In this document: piece after piece, positions 52,926-62,593 of the stretch
Position numbering within the stretch: position 1 is the stretch's first letter
Layout: the number at the start of each line of letters is the position of its first letter
From: Shinisaurus crocodilurus
Taxonomy: Eukaryota; Chordata; Lepidosauria; Squamata; Shinisauridae
DNA length: 64,000 nucleotides
NCBI GenBank assembly: GCA_021292165.1
Contig: CM037876.1
Coordinates: forward strand, 316,662,776-316,726,775
Direction: 5' to 3'
Made by a program: the position numbers and the translations under genes
The notes under the pieces: model-generated
Database searches by the model: none
What the model saw: the letters and a program-made list of their open reading frames with translations, nothing else
Told to the model about the DNA's origin: nothing

Positions 52926-53431
52926 CTCAGTGTGTCAAGGTGGGTACCTCTGGAGCCTCACCGCCCAGTCACACAGATGGCCCAGCCTCCGCCTGCTGGT
53001 ACAGAGTTCACCTGCCCTCTGAGGAGGGGGACTGGGCAGAGGCACGGCCCTGAGCGTCACACGAGTCTTCTTAGTGCACGCATTTCTTACAGCCACGTCA
53101 GCCATTTTCTAAAGTCACTGGCACACCATTTGGGAATGGATGGCATGCATGGAGGCAACTCTTTCCTGCCAGATGACGGGGAGTGAAGGGTAAGCCCGGA
53201 GCTGAAGACGCATGCCTGACTTTCCTCTTGGATAGATTGGATGAGTTTTATTGAGTTCAACATCCCAGCATCCCCCTTTTACAGAGCAGGCAATGGAGGC
53301 TCTTCCAGGCCCACATCCATCCATGGAAATCAAGATCTCCCAAATCCAAGCACTACTTTTTATCCTCTGGACCGCACTGGCCCCTCCTTCCACCGTCCCT
53401 CGCACATCCTTGCTCCTAGTGTAGTACTCAC

Positions 53432-53509
53432 CTTTTCTCCAATCAGCATTGTGGCTGTTGGTATGAAGAGGATCTACTCGTCCCGCATGACAATTTTGTA
53501 ATGCTCCAT
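53432..53509 (-). pseudogene. Exon-like fragment with a donor site and a stop
   Basis: A minus-strand ATG at 53509 opens MEHYKIVMRDE, then a TAG, then ILFIPTATMLIGEK, directly followed by GTGAGTACT, a strong donor motif at 53431. Reading through the stop the segment is exactly 26 codons. The protein is not recognised. It may be a decayed first coding exon or chance; upstream (53510-53640) no promoter element could be named. Confidence 0.15.
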
Positions 53510-53706
53510 TTTGCCTTGGAGAAGCGGCTTCAAGGAGGTTGTTAACCAGGGACCCAAGTTCATTCCACAAATGCTCACGTTTGTATGGGCTTAAATTGCA
53601 TCGGCTTTCTTCTTGCAGAGTTGCTTTGGCTTCAAGCAGAGTGTTGCATCATTAAAATATAAATAGCAGACGTGAGAATTGGCTCAAATAGCAGCTGATG
53701 ACTAGA

Positions 53707-53804
53707 TTTCATAGATCATAGAGTTGGAAGGAGCCTACAAGGCTATTGAGTCCAACCCCCTGCTCAATGCAGGAAACTAGAGGAGGGGTCTCCCATCCAA
53801 GTAT
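53707..53804 (-). mobile_element. 5S/CR1 SINE, 5'-truncated
   Basis: The tail and join are as in the other copies, and the head stops after ATACTTGGATGGGAGACC. The border is within one or two bases of that in the copy at 42088. Confidence 0.9.
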
Positions 53805-55213
53805 ATGACATTATATCTGTTTCCCTCATCAGTTATACTAGTATCAGCTACTGCATCAGCAGATTGCTAAGATAAGTTAATCAAATAGACGTATGTCTTC
53901 CACTTACACGCCCACTGGCAGTGCCCAGTCACAGAAATAGCCTGTTGGTTGTGAAATTTCACTTAGGACTCCTTGCACAAGATTGTTCATTGTTGGTTTG
54001 CCACATTTTTTATCCCTTCCTTCCTTCAGAAACTCAAGAGTGGCGGTGTACCTTTTCTTTTGTGGGTGGGGGATATCAGAATTGTGTGATCCCATTTTGG
54101 AAATATTGCCAATGTATTAGCGAAGCAATCTGCCACACTTCCTTTTTTCAAAAAAAATCCCACAGTTTATTTGGACTTCTGTGCATGCACAGTTTTAAAT
54201 TAATTTTAGGGATAAAGCTGAGGAAGTCTCCAACTTAACTGGAAGGCAGACGGAGTAGAATCTCAGGCAAAAGCCAAATAATGAAACCCAAATATGGGTG
54301 ACACCTGCCCATATTTCCCCAAGTCTCCCACATATAAATCTAATACTCCACCCACTGTACAACACTGTGTCTCATGATCTGGGGCAAGTAAATCTCTTGC
54401 AAAGAAAGGAAGAGGCAGGCACATAATAGAGTAGGCTGTTCTTCCTGCCTGGTTTGTACTCCCTTGTATGTTTAATTTTCAGCATCTCCAGAAGAGCAAT
54501 ATTACACCAACCCACTAATCAGAAGATTTTCATCCAAATGCTTTAGTGAAAAGATATTTTTGTGTGAATACTGAGAGAATTATTATCTTTAAATGAAAAC
54601 GTTTTGTTTTTTTTTTTAAAAAAAAAAAAAGGAAGAAAGAGACAGAAGACGCTTTAATGAGATTTCTCTCCATAAGTCTTTGCTCAATATTGTCCTATAA
54701 TCTAGACCGTTTTGTTCACCCACGCCTTTTAAATAATTCATCTAAGTGTGGCCTCTCAGGAGTTTTATCTCTGGGGTTGCTGTGAGTTTTGTTTGCTGCT
54801 GTTGTATTTACGCTGGTTTTGAACTTAAGCTTCTAGGGTTTACTTTGTATTTAAGCTGTTCTCTGCTTATTTATTGTAAGCCACCCAAAGCACTTTATGT
54901 TATGGGGAGACATGCAAATGTCAGCTCTCCTCCTCCTCAACATCATCATCTGTGCTTGCACATAAACACATATATTTTGTGTCTTTCCTTGTTAAGAAAA
55001 CAAAAAACAAGCTATCGTATAAAAGCCCCCTTTCCCCACAGCACCTGGGGGAAAATATGCTGCTTGGGTCTCCCAGTGCACAGTCGCTTGGCACAAAGAC
55101 TTCCCCTCTTTTTAACAGAAAACCAATCATGCTGTTTATATACTTCTGCCTTCTCTGGACCCTGTCAAACTATTGGTCCATTTAGCCCAGGCGTATGTCT
55201 ACAGACTCTACAC
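53805..55213. other. Stretch without genes; LINE tail at 54830-54900
   Basis: At 54605-54632 a T-run meets an A-run (T12A12-like). At 54830-54900, TCTAGGGTTTACTTTGTATT and TATTGTAAGCCACCCAAAGC form a plus-strand LINE-type tail. The 54746-55405 frame runs into the MITE at 55214 and is not taken as a gene. Confidence 0.4.
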
Positions 55214-55348
55214 CAGTGTTCTCCAACCTTGGGTCCCCAGATGTTTTTGGCCTACAACTCCCAGCATGCCCCAGCCAGCGTAGCTGGCTGGGGCATGCTG
55301 GGAGTTGTAGGCCAAAAACATCTGGGGACCCAAGGTTGGAGAACACTG
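55214..55348. mobile_element. hAT hairpin MITE, perfect palindrome
   Basis: The arms of about 61 bp are complementary throughout as read (CAGTGTTCTCCAACCTTGGG ... CCCAAGGTTGGAGAACACTG) and meet at CCAGCGTAGCTGG. The flanks are CTCTACAC (55206-55213) and GTCTACAC (55349-55356), 7 of 8 matching. Confidence 0.96.
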
Positions 55349-55499
55349 GTCTACACACTCGAGTGGCAAGAGTTCTCCAGCCTTTCCACTTTATATGGTG
55401 ATTAAATCTGGGACCTCTTGCTGCTCTTCCACAGAACTATGGGCACCAGTATGTAAGGTTTAAGCCAGCCTTTCTCAGCCTTGATTCCCCAAATTATTG

Positions 55500-55612
55500 G
55501 CTATATGCTTCTTCCAGTATCAGAGGCAGTGTGCCTATGTGCTCCAGTTGCTGGGGATCATGGGCAGGAAGGTGCTGTTGCTCTCACATCCTGCTTGTGG
55601 GTTTCCCATGGG
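55500..55612 (+). mobile_element. Second CR1-like LINE family fragment
   Basis: TATGCTTCTTCCAGTATCAG, AGTTGCTGGGGATCATGGGC and TCACATCCTGCTTGTGGGTT match the family before its end. It is cut off where the C2H2 LINE starts. Confidence 0.6.
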
Positions 55613-55903
55613 GAGGTTGACCTTTCACAAAGGTTCCATGGACTTTGAAGAAGCCCGAGTGCAAGGTGAAAGGGAGAAACGTGCTAAGCGAAAAGCACGT
55701 CAAATGAATCCTTTACAGGACCATCTTCTATCTGGTAACCTGTGTCCTCACTGTGGGAAGCTGTGTGGATCTAGAATTGGCCTCCACAGTCACTTACGGA
55801 CCCATCGCTAGAGTCTACACAATCTTCTTTAGAATTTCCTCCTTTTATCCCGGAAGACAATCTTACTCGGTCACGAGTGATCGCCTGATGATGATGATGA
55901 TGA
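55613..55903 (+). mobile_element. C2H2-tailed LINE 3' end
   Basis: It encodes the last ~65 residues (TFHKGSMDFEEARVQGEREK to the C2H2 finger) in an open frame and ends in (TGA)n. No clear target duplication was found, in contrast to the copies at 11164 and 38303. Confidence 0.9.
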
Positions 55904-56005
55904 CTATAACCCCCATCACTCCCAACTATTGGCCATGTTGGCTGGCTGGGTATGGTGGGTTTGTAGTCCAACAACATCTGTGGACCCAAGGTTGAGAAAT
56001 CTGGT

Positions 56006-56696
56006 CTAAACCAATCCGAGGGGGAGGAGACAGCCTTCCAATTTCATGTACTTCCCTAGCAGGCATGAAAAGAGCAAGGGGACTGAACGTTCCAGGTCCC
56101 ACCTGCATCTTTTCTGTGTGGGCTGGAAGAAGTACAGGTCCCGGAAAGTCTAAATTTTTAAACATGCATTTCCAAGTGCTGTTAAATGTTGCATACACTG
56201 GGTTGAATCCAATGGCTTGTATCCAATGTTAAGCCCCATTCATTCCAATGGGTCTACTGTAACTAGGGCTAACATTGGATGCAACCTACATATAAGAACT
56301 TATGAAGCTGAGACAGACCAAGTGACTGGAGGAATCCTCCTCAGTGGCAGGGCTAGAGCTCCCAGAGATCAAGAGCATTCCAGATCAGCCCATGTCGGAA
56401 AATCAGGAGGAGCCTGCGCCCTCAGGGGAGATTGCCGGAATGGGCAGGGGTCTCAGTCGCTTAGATGAAGGCTGAGCAACTCCCCTGGCCTCCAGGAATG
56501 CCATTGCCTCAAGAGGTGGGCCAGTAGGGCTCCTTTGAGAAGGAGTGCTCAGTTATACAGGAGGACTCCTCAAGAGGAAATGATTCCTCGTGAGTAGGGC
56601 ACTTGCCAGATGGCTATAATGAACTACAGTGGAGCCCTGGGTGGGGCTCAGGAGGCTCTGTTGATAAAAGCCTTCAGTGTCTAGCCCAGTGTTCTC
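56006..56696. other. Stretch without recognised features
   Basis: At 56200-56290 two related segments (TGAATCCAATGGCTTGTATC / ACATTGGATGCAACCTACAT) lie close together. Nothing else was recognised. Confidence 0.35.
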
Positions 56697-56807
56697 CAAC
56701 CTTGGGTCTCCAGATGTTTTTGGCCTACAACTCCCAGCATGCCCCAGCCAGCTATGCTGGGAGTTGTAGGCCAAAAACATCTGGAGACCCAAGGTTGGAG
56801 AACACTG
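56697..56807. mobile_element. hAT hairpin MITE, 111 bp, with matched arm changes
   Basis: The ends are CAGTGTTCTCCAACCTTGGG and its complement. GTCTAGCC (56689-56696) and GGCTAGCC (56808-56815) flank it. The arms read TCTCCAGATG and CATCTGGAGA, where all other copies have TCCCCAGATG and CATCTGGGGA, so both arms carry the same paired change. The right-hand inner 24 bp is missing. Confidence 0.95.
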
Positions 56808-57656
56808 GGCTAGCCAGTGCTGGAAACAATGCTGTTACCGAAGCTCTTCTGTGTTGGACCCTGATCTTGACTTGTGTTTGGTCCTCCGTATTGACTTCTG
56901 GACTTTTGACTGAAACTGCCTTTTTGGAACCCTGATTATACTTGATTTGATGATGGCTACGTCTCTGACTTCTCTTAGGAAAATCCAAGTTTGCCTGGTA
57001 AACTGTATTTGCCTAGCTTAGGCACTTACACAGTCAAAGCAGCAGGACACCATCTAACTTGGTTCTGTCTGCTCTAACAGGCACCAGCGCTCCGGGATCT
57101 GGAGATACTTGGACCAAACCTGGAACTTTTGATATATGCAATGCAAAGTATCTACTCTCCCATGAAGCACTGACCAGGGTGGGTGGGTGGGTGTCTCCTC
57201 TGATCTGACCCAATTTTATAAAGGCTATAAAAACTCAATTAACAATTTCATGTAAATGTGCTTATTTTGCATATTCAAATTTGCATGCGATAAAGCATGT
57301 ACTTTATTGATTTATTTTCTTTTTCTATATCTCTATGCCACCTTTTAATATTCCCATTGTACATGAATTGCTTAATTCCACCCTGCTTCATTTCATTTGG
57401 AACCTGGAGTTCACTTTGGATTGTCTTTGTTTTGCTTCCCAAAGTACGGTCTGAAGTGAACCGCTCTAACTCGAGACTTGAAACCAAAGAAGCTGTTCTC
57501 TTGAAGTTCTTTGCTGGGCTGAATAGATGCCAAACACAGCAAAAGCTGTTTTGTGCCAGCAGAGTCACCTTGGTCGGTTCTGAAGATGCCACGCAACAAA
57601 AGAACAGGTAGGCGGAAACCAGTGGATGCCATTCCGAAGCAGTCGTTTCGCCAGAC
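56808..57656. other. Stretch without recognised features
   Basis: No exon or mobile element could be supported. The GGGT run at 57179-57193 is short. Confidence 0.35.
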
Positions 57657-57791
57657 CAGTGTTCTCTAACCTTGGGCCCCCAGATGTTTTTGGCCTACAA
57701 CTCCCAGCATGCCCCAGCCAGCGTAGCTGGCTGGGGCATGCTGGGATTTATAGGGCAAAAACACCTGGGGACCCAAGGTTGGAGAACACTG
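57657..57791. mobile_element. hAT hairpin MITE, 135 bp
   Basis: The ends are CAGTGTTCTCTAACCTTGGG and CAAGGTTGGAGAACACTG. CGCCAGAC flanks it exactly (57649-57656 and 57792-57799). A few arm mismatches (GGGCCCCCAG against CTGGGGACCC; TTTATAGGGC against GCCTACAAC) distinguish it from the perfect copies. Confidence 0.96.
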
Positions 57792-57974
57792 CGCCAGACC
57801 AAACCAGGCTTTGCAGAATTTGATGGGCAGAATTCAATGGATAGAACTCAGGCTAGCTAATCCATTAGCCTGGATGGGTTGTGAGCATTGCCATGGGCAT
57901 TGTGGGAGTGGGAAAAATCCAGGGACCTGGCCACACTCAGAACTTCCAAAGTGGATGGTGGCAAAGATGTATGC

Positions 57975-58040
57975 TCCGTTGCTCAAGCTAATCAGGCGTG
58001 GCTTTGTCAACTGGATGGGAGACCACCTGTGGACCAGACG
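57975..58040 (+). pseudogene. 5S rRNA-like fragment, diverged
   Basis: GCTCAAGCTAATCAGGCGTG, GCTTTGTCAACTGGATGGGA and GACCACCTGTGGACC align with the box A to box C part of 5S rRNA (AAGCTAAGCAGGGT ... TACTTGGATGGGAGACCGCC). It may be the head of an old 5S SINE. Confidence 0.45.
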
Positions 58041-58679
58041 CATTCTACTCTGCATGCTTCAGAGGAAGAGCACGGTCTGCTCTTTAAGCACTCACATAGC
58101 GTGCTCCGAGTGTCCGGTGCCCTCCAGCGACACGGTCTCAGCTAGCTTCACAATGGCCCCGATTAGGCAGCCCAAGGTTATTCTCTCCATGCTGCAGATA
58201 AGAGGACTGAGGCTGAGAAATGGCAAGCAGCTTTCCTAAAGCCATCTACGGCATTTATGGTGGCGGAGTGGACATTTGAAGTAAGCACTTCCTTGCTCAC
58301 ACTTCTAGCCACTATTCCAAAGGTTTTTATTTGTCAATACAGCTCTGGACAACTTCCCTCCCCTTCTCCCTTCTAGGGATCTTTCTTTATCCACAGAAAA
58401 TGTTACTATCCACCCTGTTGAACTTCATGTGGCTTCATCTTTGACGCCCCTCTCTGCTTCCTGCCCTATATTCTGTCTGTAGCCAAGTCGTGTCCCTTCT
58501 CCCTTTACAGCACTGTAAAGATGTGGCTCCTCCTCTATGAACCCTTGGCAAAAACGCTGCCCCTTGCCCCGGCCATCGCGCCTTGCCCACGCCATCAAAG
58601 ACACTGCTCCTTGCCCTGGCCACCCCCATCTGTGCTGGTTCATTCTTCTTTCTTCTTCTGGTCTACTGTGATCTCACCT
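58041..58679. other. Stretch without recognised features
   Basis: No repeat or exon was supported. Minus-strand frames at 58425-58643 and 58435-58629 overlap and are probably chance. Confidence 0.35.
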
Positions 58680-59051
58680 CATCCTCAGTCCCCTCACAAC
58701 TGCCCAGCATTCTGCTACCTGAACCGTTCACCTCGCTCACCACTCTGACCATGTGACACCCCTCCTGAAATCCCTGCCTGGCCTCCTGCCCACTCCTGGG
58801 TGCAACACGAGCTCCTTATCCTTCCTTCAAAGCTTCCCCCCACGGCCTTGCCCCCTCCTATTTCTCTGTGTTTATACGCCTATACATCCCCGCCTGAGAT
58901 CTTTGCTCCTTTGGCTCCACCGCTCAGAGGTCTCCTCCTCCTGCAAAAGGCTCCGCCCTTCCTTTCTGCCCTGTTTTCTGGGAACTGCCTCCCAGAGCGC
59001 CTGCACAATGCTGCTTCTCTTACTTCCTCCAGTCAACATCTGAACAACCCT

Positions 59052-59153
59052 AAACAGCCCGATCTCGGCTGATCTCAGAAGCTAAGCAGGGTCAGGCCCG
59101 GTTAGTACTTGGATGGGTGACCGCCTTGGAACATCAGGTGCTGCGGGGAGGGA
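59052..59153 (+). pseudogene. 5S rRNA-derived head of a chimeric SINE
   Basis: CAGCCCGATCTCGGCTGATC, TCAGAAGCTAAGCAGGGTCA, GGCCCGGTTAGTACTTGGAT, GGGTGACCGCCTTGGAACAT and CAGGTGCTGCGGGG follow 5S rRNA from about base 22 to nearly the end, including all three internal promoter boxes. It leads straight into a tRNA-headed SINE. Confidence 0.85.
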
Positions 59154-59335
59154 CCAGAGCTCAGTGTTGATGGGGCAAATGCTTTGCATGCAGGAGGTCC
59201 CAGGTTTGATCCTTGGCCTCCAGGTAGGGCTAGGAAAGAATCCTGCCTCAAACCCTGGGGAGCCGTTGCTGCCAGTCAGTGTCGACAATCCTGGGCTAGA
59301 TGGACCCTGGGTCTGACTCACTTCCTATGTTCTCC
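59154..59335 (+). mobile_element. tRNA-headed SINE, body of a 5S/tRNA chimera
   Basis: CAGAGCTCAGTGTTGATGGG, AATGCTTTGCATGCAGGAGG, TCCCAGGTTTGATCCTTGGC, GCTGCCAGTCAGTGTCGACA and CTGGGCTAGATGGACCCTGG are in family order, ending CCTATGTTCTCC. Joined to the 5S head it makes a unit of about 285 bp, inserted in the L2-like LINE. Confidence 0.88.
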
Positions 59336-59398
59336 TCAAAACCTACCTCTTCCATGAAGCCATTAACTCAGCAACACCCCCACCCAGCCTCCCACTCC

Positions 59399-59399
59399 C

Positions 59400-59443
<44 letters not shown>

Positions 59444-59600
59444 GGCGATCACTCGTGACCGAGTAAGATTGTCTTCCAGGATAAAAAAATTTACAAAAAG
59501 AAAAATTTTCAAAGGAGGAAATTCTAAAGAAAATTGTGTAGACTCTAGCGATGGGTCTGTAAGTGACTGTGGAGGCCAATTCTAGATCCACACAGCCAAA
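59399..59600 (-). mobile_element. C2H2-tailed LINE, extreme 3' end with long (ATC)n
   Basis: (ATC)14 at 59400-59443, then GGCGATCACTCGTGACCGAG, TAAGATTGTCTTCCAGGATA and CGATGGGTCTGTAAGTGACT, GTGGAGGCCAATTCTAGATC. It contains the 3' UTR and the last codons up to CTGTGTGGATCTAG. Confidence 0.9.
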
Positions 59601-60135
59601 CTGTAACTCAGGTTGCGGCTAAGCCGAAGCACATATCACTGAAACAAGGGCATCTTGCTTCCCCGTCTACCGCCCCTGCTGCCTCTCTTTTTCTCCCCTT
59701 CTTCTGTTGTCTTCCCAGTGTCAAATCATAGACTGCAAGCTCCTTGAGGAAGAGCCCTGTCCACCTGTACTCTCTAAAGCACCATGCACACTGATACTGC
59801 TTGGTGATGGTGATGGTGATGATGATGGATGTAACTTTTTCAAGTGGATAATGCCCCAATATTGTCACATTCCTCTTTACAATTATGAGTCCTGGAGGAA
59901 TCTTCTTTCTTTTCTCTTCTTCCTGTGATATCGTCAGGAAGATGTTTTTCTAAGCCAGGTTCCAATTTCCTATGCATACAGCCCTGTCCTAAAAGCTTTT
60001 GAGAGCTCCTACCATTAAGGAGAGAGACCGACACACACACAGAGTTGTGACCTCCCCTCAACTTGAAGCCCTCAGGCCCCAACGTCAGATCATGATGGAA
60101 ATGCAGATATTTTAATAATTCAATTCATTCAAATT
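59601..60135. other. Stretch without recognised features
   Basis: A (GGTGAT)n-like run lies at 59805-59826. No exon was supported. Confidence 0.35.
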
Positions 60136-60249
60136 TTATTGCAAGAGAAAGATGTTTCAATGTTGCCACATTTAGAGAATAAACATCAAGATTTATTGCA
60201 AGAGAAAGATGTTTCAGTGTTGCCATATTTGAAGAATAAGCATCAAGAT
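60136..60249 (+). repeat. 57-bp tandem duplication, in frame
   Basis: Two units (60136-60192 and 60193-60249) share TTATTGCAAGAGAAAGATGT and CATCAAGATT with about five substitutions and no gaps. Since 57 is divisible by three the plus-strand frame 60139-60375 carries two copies of LQEKDVSxLPxLxNKHQDL. No start context or known domain supports a gene. Confidence 0.9.
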
Positions 60250-61792
60250 TTAGTAACAAGAACCATCAGCTTCTCAGGATCCATGTGGTGGGATATAATT
60301 CCCAACATAAATAACAAGGTATCAGTCTTTGCAGCTCTGTACATTCTGAGCTTCTCCTTTGAGGTCTACTTGTAGGACCTTAGATCTGACCTATTTATCT
60401 ATTTAAACCATTTGCTCTGCGTTCAAACATGGGGCCATGTGATGGGAGATAGATCACAATTTTAAAAACAAAAAGACGCAGGCCTTTAAAACTCTGTAGC
60501 TTTTGAGCTTCTTCTAATTCAAGGTCTGTTTGTAGTACCCTAGACCTGAGCTATTTACCTGTGTTTTCATCAAAGTGGCTGGGCACTTGTATGAATCTCG
60601 GCTTTGCACAGCACTCTGCAAGAGACTTATTAACTCCAAAAACCTTTTGTGCAGACCAAAGCCATTTGTCAAATAGCTCAGTTCATTCACAAGCTTATCA
60701 TCTTGAAAAAGAGCTGAGCTGAGTGGGAAAGTAGTAATGAGCTTGTAAAGGAGCTGAGCTGAGTGGCAAAGTGCTTTACTTTCATCTAGCAAGCAGATTT
60801 TAGTCTTCCCTTAACAGCCAATTATGTTTAGGAAAGACAAAAATGGGAAGGAACTCTAAAACTGGGGGGGTGTCCCTCCCAGGTCAGCTTCAGAAGGAAT
60901 TATGGGCAGGAATTATGATGTGATTACGCAAATCCCATCACCCCCAACAGCATGCTGGTAGGGGATGAGGGCAAGTGTAGTCCAAAACATCTTAGGAACA
61001 CCAGGTTGAGGAGGCCCAGTTTATTACAGTGACACACGGTCATAACTTCCACAGTTCTGTCCAGCTATCCATCAAATAAAGAGCAGGCCTTTGGTTTAGA
61101 ACCCAAGCAAAAATGTCTCCTATTTCTTCCACTCGCAGCTTACAAGCTGAAAAGTGTAGCGAATGGGATCATACCGCTGAGCCGAAGCATTTATTTTTTC
61201 CTGAAAACTATCTTCATAGAGTGGAACTGACAACCTTTTCCAGTAACGCTTGAGGACAAATCAAGGGCAGATTAAAAATAAAAATAAAATAAAAAACAAA
61301 TTAAAGAGATCTCAAGTTGACTGGGAACATCTTCGTTCCCTCTCTCCTTTCAAGGAGTGGGGGAAGAAACCCAGCACTTTTAAATGTAAAGTATCAACAG
61401 AGTTGTCACTTTGGTGTACAAAATGTATTTGCGAAGAAACAAGCGATTATCATTTCAAACCACAGAAACGCAAACTTCTATGCCTAAGTTATTAAAAATT
61501 GTGATCAAAGCATGATAGAAAACTCTAAATAATAAAAAGCACATGTGCCACAGAAGAAGAGATAGAATGCTGAATCTTAACCCAGCACAGCAAAAGGCAA
61601 AGAAAATAGTCAATCATACTTTTCCTACACATGATGTATACATGGAGCTGAAAGATTCAAAGGAAAGAGGGTGGGGGAATAAGTGATCAAAGTTCAGGAA
61701 ATTGGGTGGACGGAAAGGTGCAAATGCACCTCAAAAGTGTTTCTAGCATATGCAAACAGGTCTAGAAAAAGGGGTGACCAGAAATCATAGAA
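60250..61792. other. Stretch without genes; small repeats
   Basis: GAGCTGAGCTGAGTGG occurs at about 60711 and again at about 60751. At 60930-61017, CATCACCCCCAACAGCATGC, GTGTAGTCCAAAACATCTTA and CCAGGTTGAGGAGGCCC are the right half of an old hAT-type MITE. Nothing else was recognised. Confidence 0.45.
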
Positions 61793-62135
61793 TCATATAA
61801 AAGTAGAGTTGGAAGGGGCCTACAAGGCCATCGAGTCCAACCCCCTGCTCAATGCAGGAATCCAGGTCAAAGCATCCCTGACAGATGGCTGTCCAGCCGC
61901 ACCTTGAATGCCTCCAGAGTGGGAGAGCCCACCACCTCCCTAGGTAGTTGATTCCATTGCCTTATTGCTCTGACAGTCAGGAATTTTTTTCCTGATGTTT
62001 AGGTGGAATCTAGGTTCCTGTACCTTGAGCCCATTATTCCGTGTCCTGCAAACTGGGATGATCGAGAAGAGATCCTGGCCCTCCTCTGTGTGACAACCCT
62101 TCAAGTACTGGAAGAGTGCGATCATATCTCCCCTC
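61793..62135 (-). mobile_element. CR1 LINE 3' end
   Basis: The minus strand encodes [40 protein letters not shown] and FHLNIRKKIPD, where one extra T in the run at 61984-61991 shifts the frame before VRAIRQWN. The tail and octamers are standard. Confidence 0.95.
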
Positions 62136-62196
62136 GGAGGAGAAATGCCCAAATACGTACCAGAGCTGCTATAACGTTGCGGGTAAGAGATTGGAC

Positions 62197-62291
62197 CAGC
62201 CTTCCCTGACCTGGTACCATCCAGATGTGTTAGACTACAACCCCCAAATCCCTTCAACATCTGGAGGGTACCAGCAGGTTAGGGGAGGCTG
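62197..62291. mobile_element. Short hAT-related hairpin MITE, 95 bp
   Basis: CAGCCTTCCCTGACCTGGTA and its partner CCAGCAGGTTAGGGGAGGCTG are inverted, with CATCCAGATGTG against CAACATCTGGAG inside. GATTGGAC (62189-62196) and GGTTGGAC (62292-62299) match at 7 of 8. Confidence 0.85.
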
Positions 62292-62299
62292 GGTTGGAC

Positions 62300-62593
62300 T
62301 ATGAGCCCTCAAGTCCCCAGTTTGAATTGCACATCCAGGTGGCCTAAGGCAAGCCTCTCTTGCCTTGCCCCATCTGCAATTTAGGGATAACAATACTAAT
62401 CTATCGTACAAGGTTGACGCTAGGATTACACAGTACACGAAGTGCTTTGAACATGACACTGTCTATATACTGCTAAAATGTTATGTTGTAGTTTATTTCA
62501 ATGCTGCCTTTCAGCCAAAAAGGCCCTCGAGCTGGCTCACCAAAGTATATAAATACAACATTCAAACAACGCAATTATCACGTTCTACCACGC
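62300..62593. other. Stretch without recognised features
   Basis: AGTTTATTTCAATGCTGCCT with CAAAAAGGCCCTCGAGCTGG near 62485-62540 may be a LINE tail trace. Nothing else was seen. Confidence 0.3.

Larger units (their letters stand above)
55465..56005. mobile_element. hAT-related MITE split by other insertions
   Basis: The left end CAGCCTTTCTCAGCCTTGAT stands at about 55469 and the right part ACTATAACCCCCATCACTCC, CCATGTTGGCTGGCTGGGTA, ACCCAAGGTTGAGAAATCTG at 55903-56005. A CR1-like fragment and the C2H2 LINE lie between. Confidence 0.55.
58680..59398 (+). mobile_element. Old L2-like LINE C-terminal region, split by a SINE
   Basis: ACCATGTGACACCCCTCCTG (DHVTPLLKSL), then CACGGCCTTGCCCCCTCC and, beyond the SINE, AAAACCTACCTCTTCCATGA (LKTYLFHEAIN) follow the order of an L2-type ORF2 end, with frame breaks. 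Confidence 0.55.

Noticed and set aside
53115..53570. 152-codon minus-strand frame
   Set aside because: No recognisable domain. A different frame over part of it has the exon-like signal listed separately, so this one is probably chance.
54746..55405. 219-codon plus-strand frame, the longest on the plus strand
   Set aside because: Its last third is the hAT hairpin at 55214-55348, and the first part crosses a LINE-type tail; no domain or splice signal supports it.
59052..59153. Functional 5S rRNA gene
   Set aside because: The first ~20 bases are missing, there are several substitutions in paired regions, no T-run terminator follows, and it is joined directly to a SINE.
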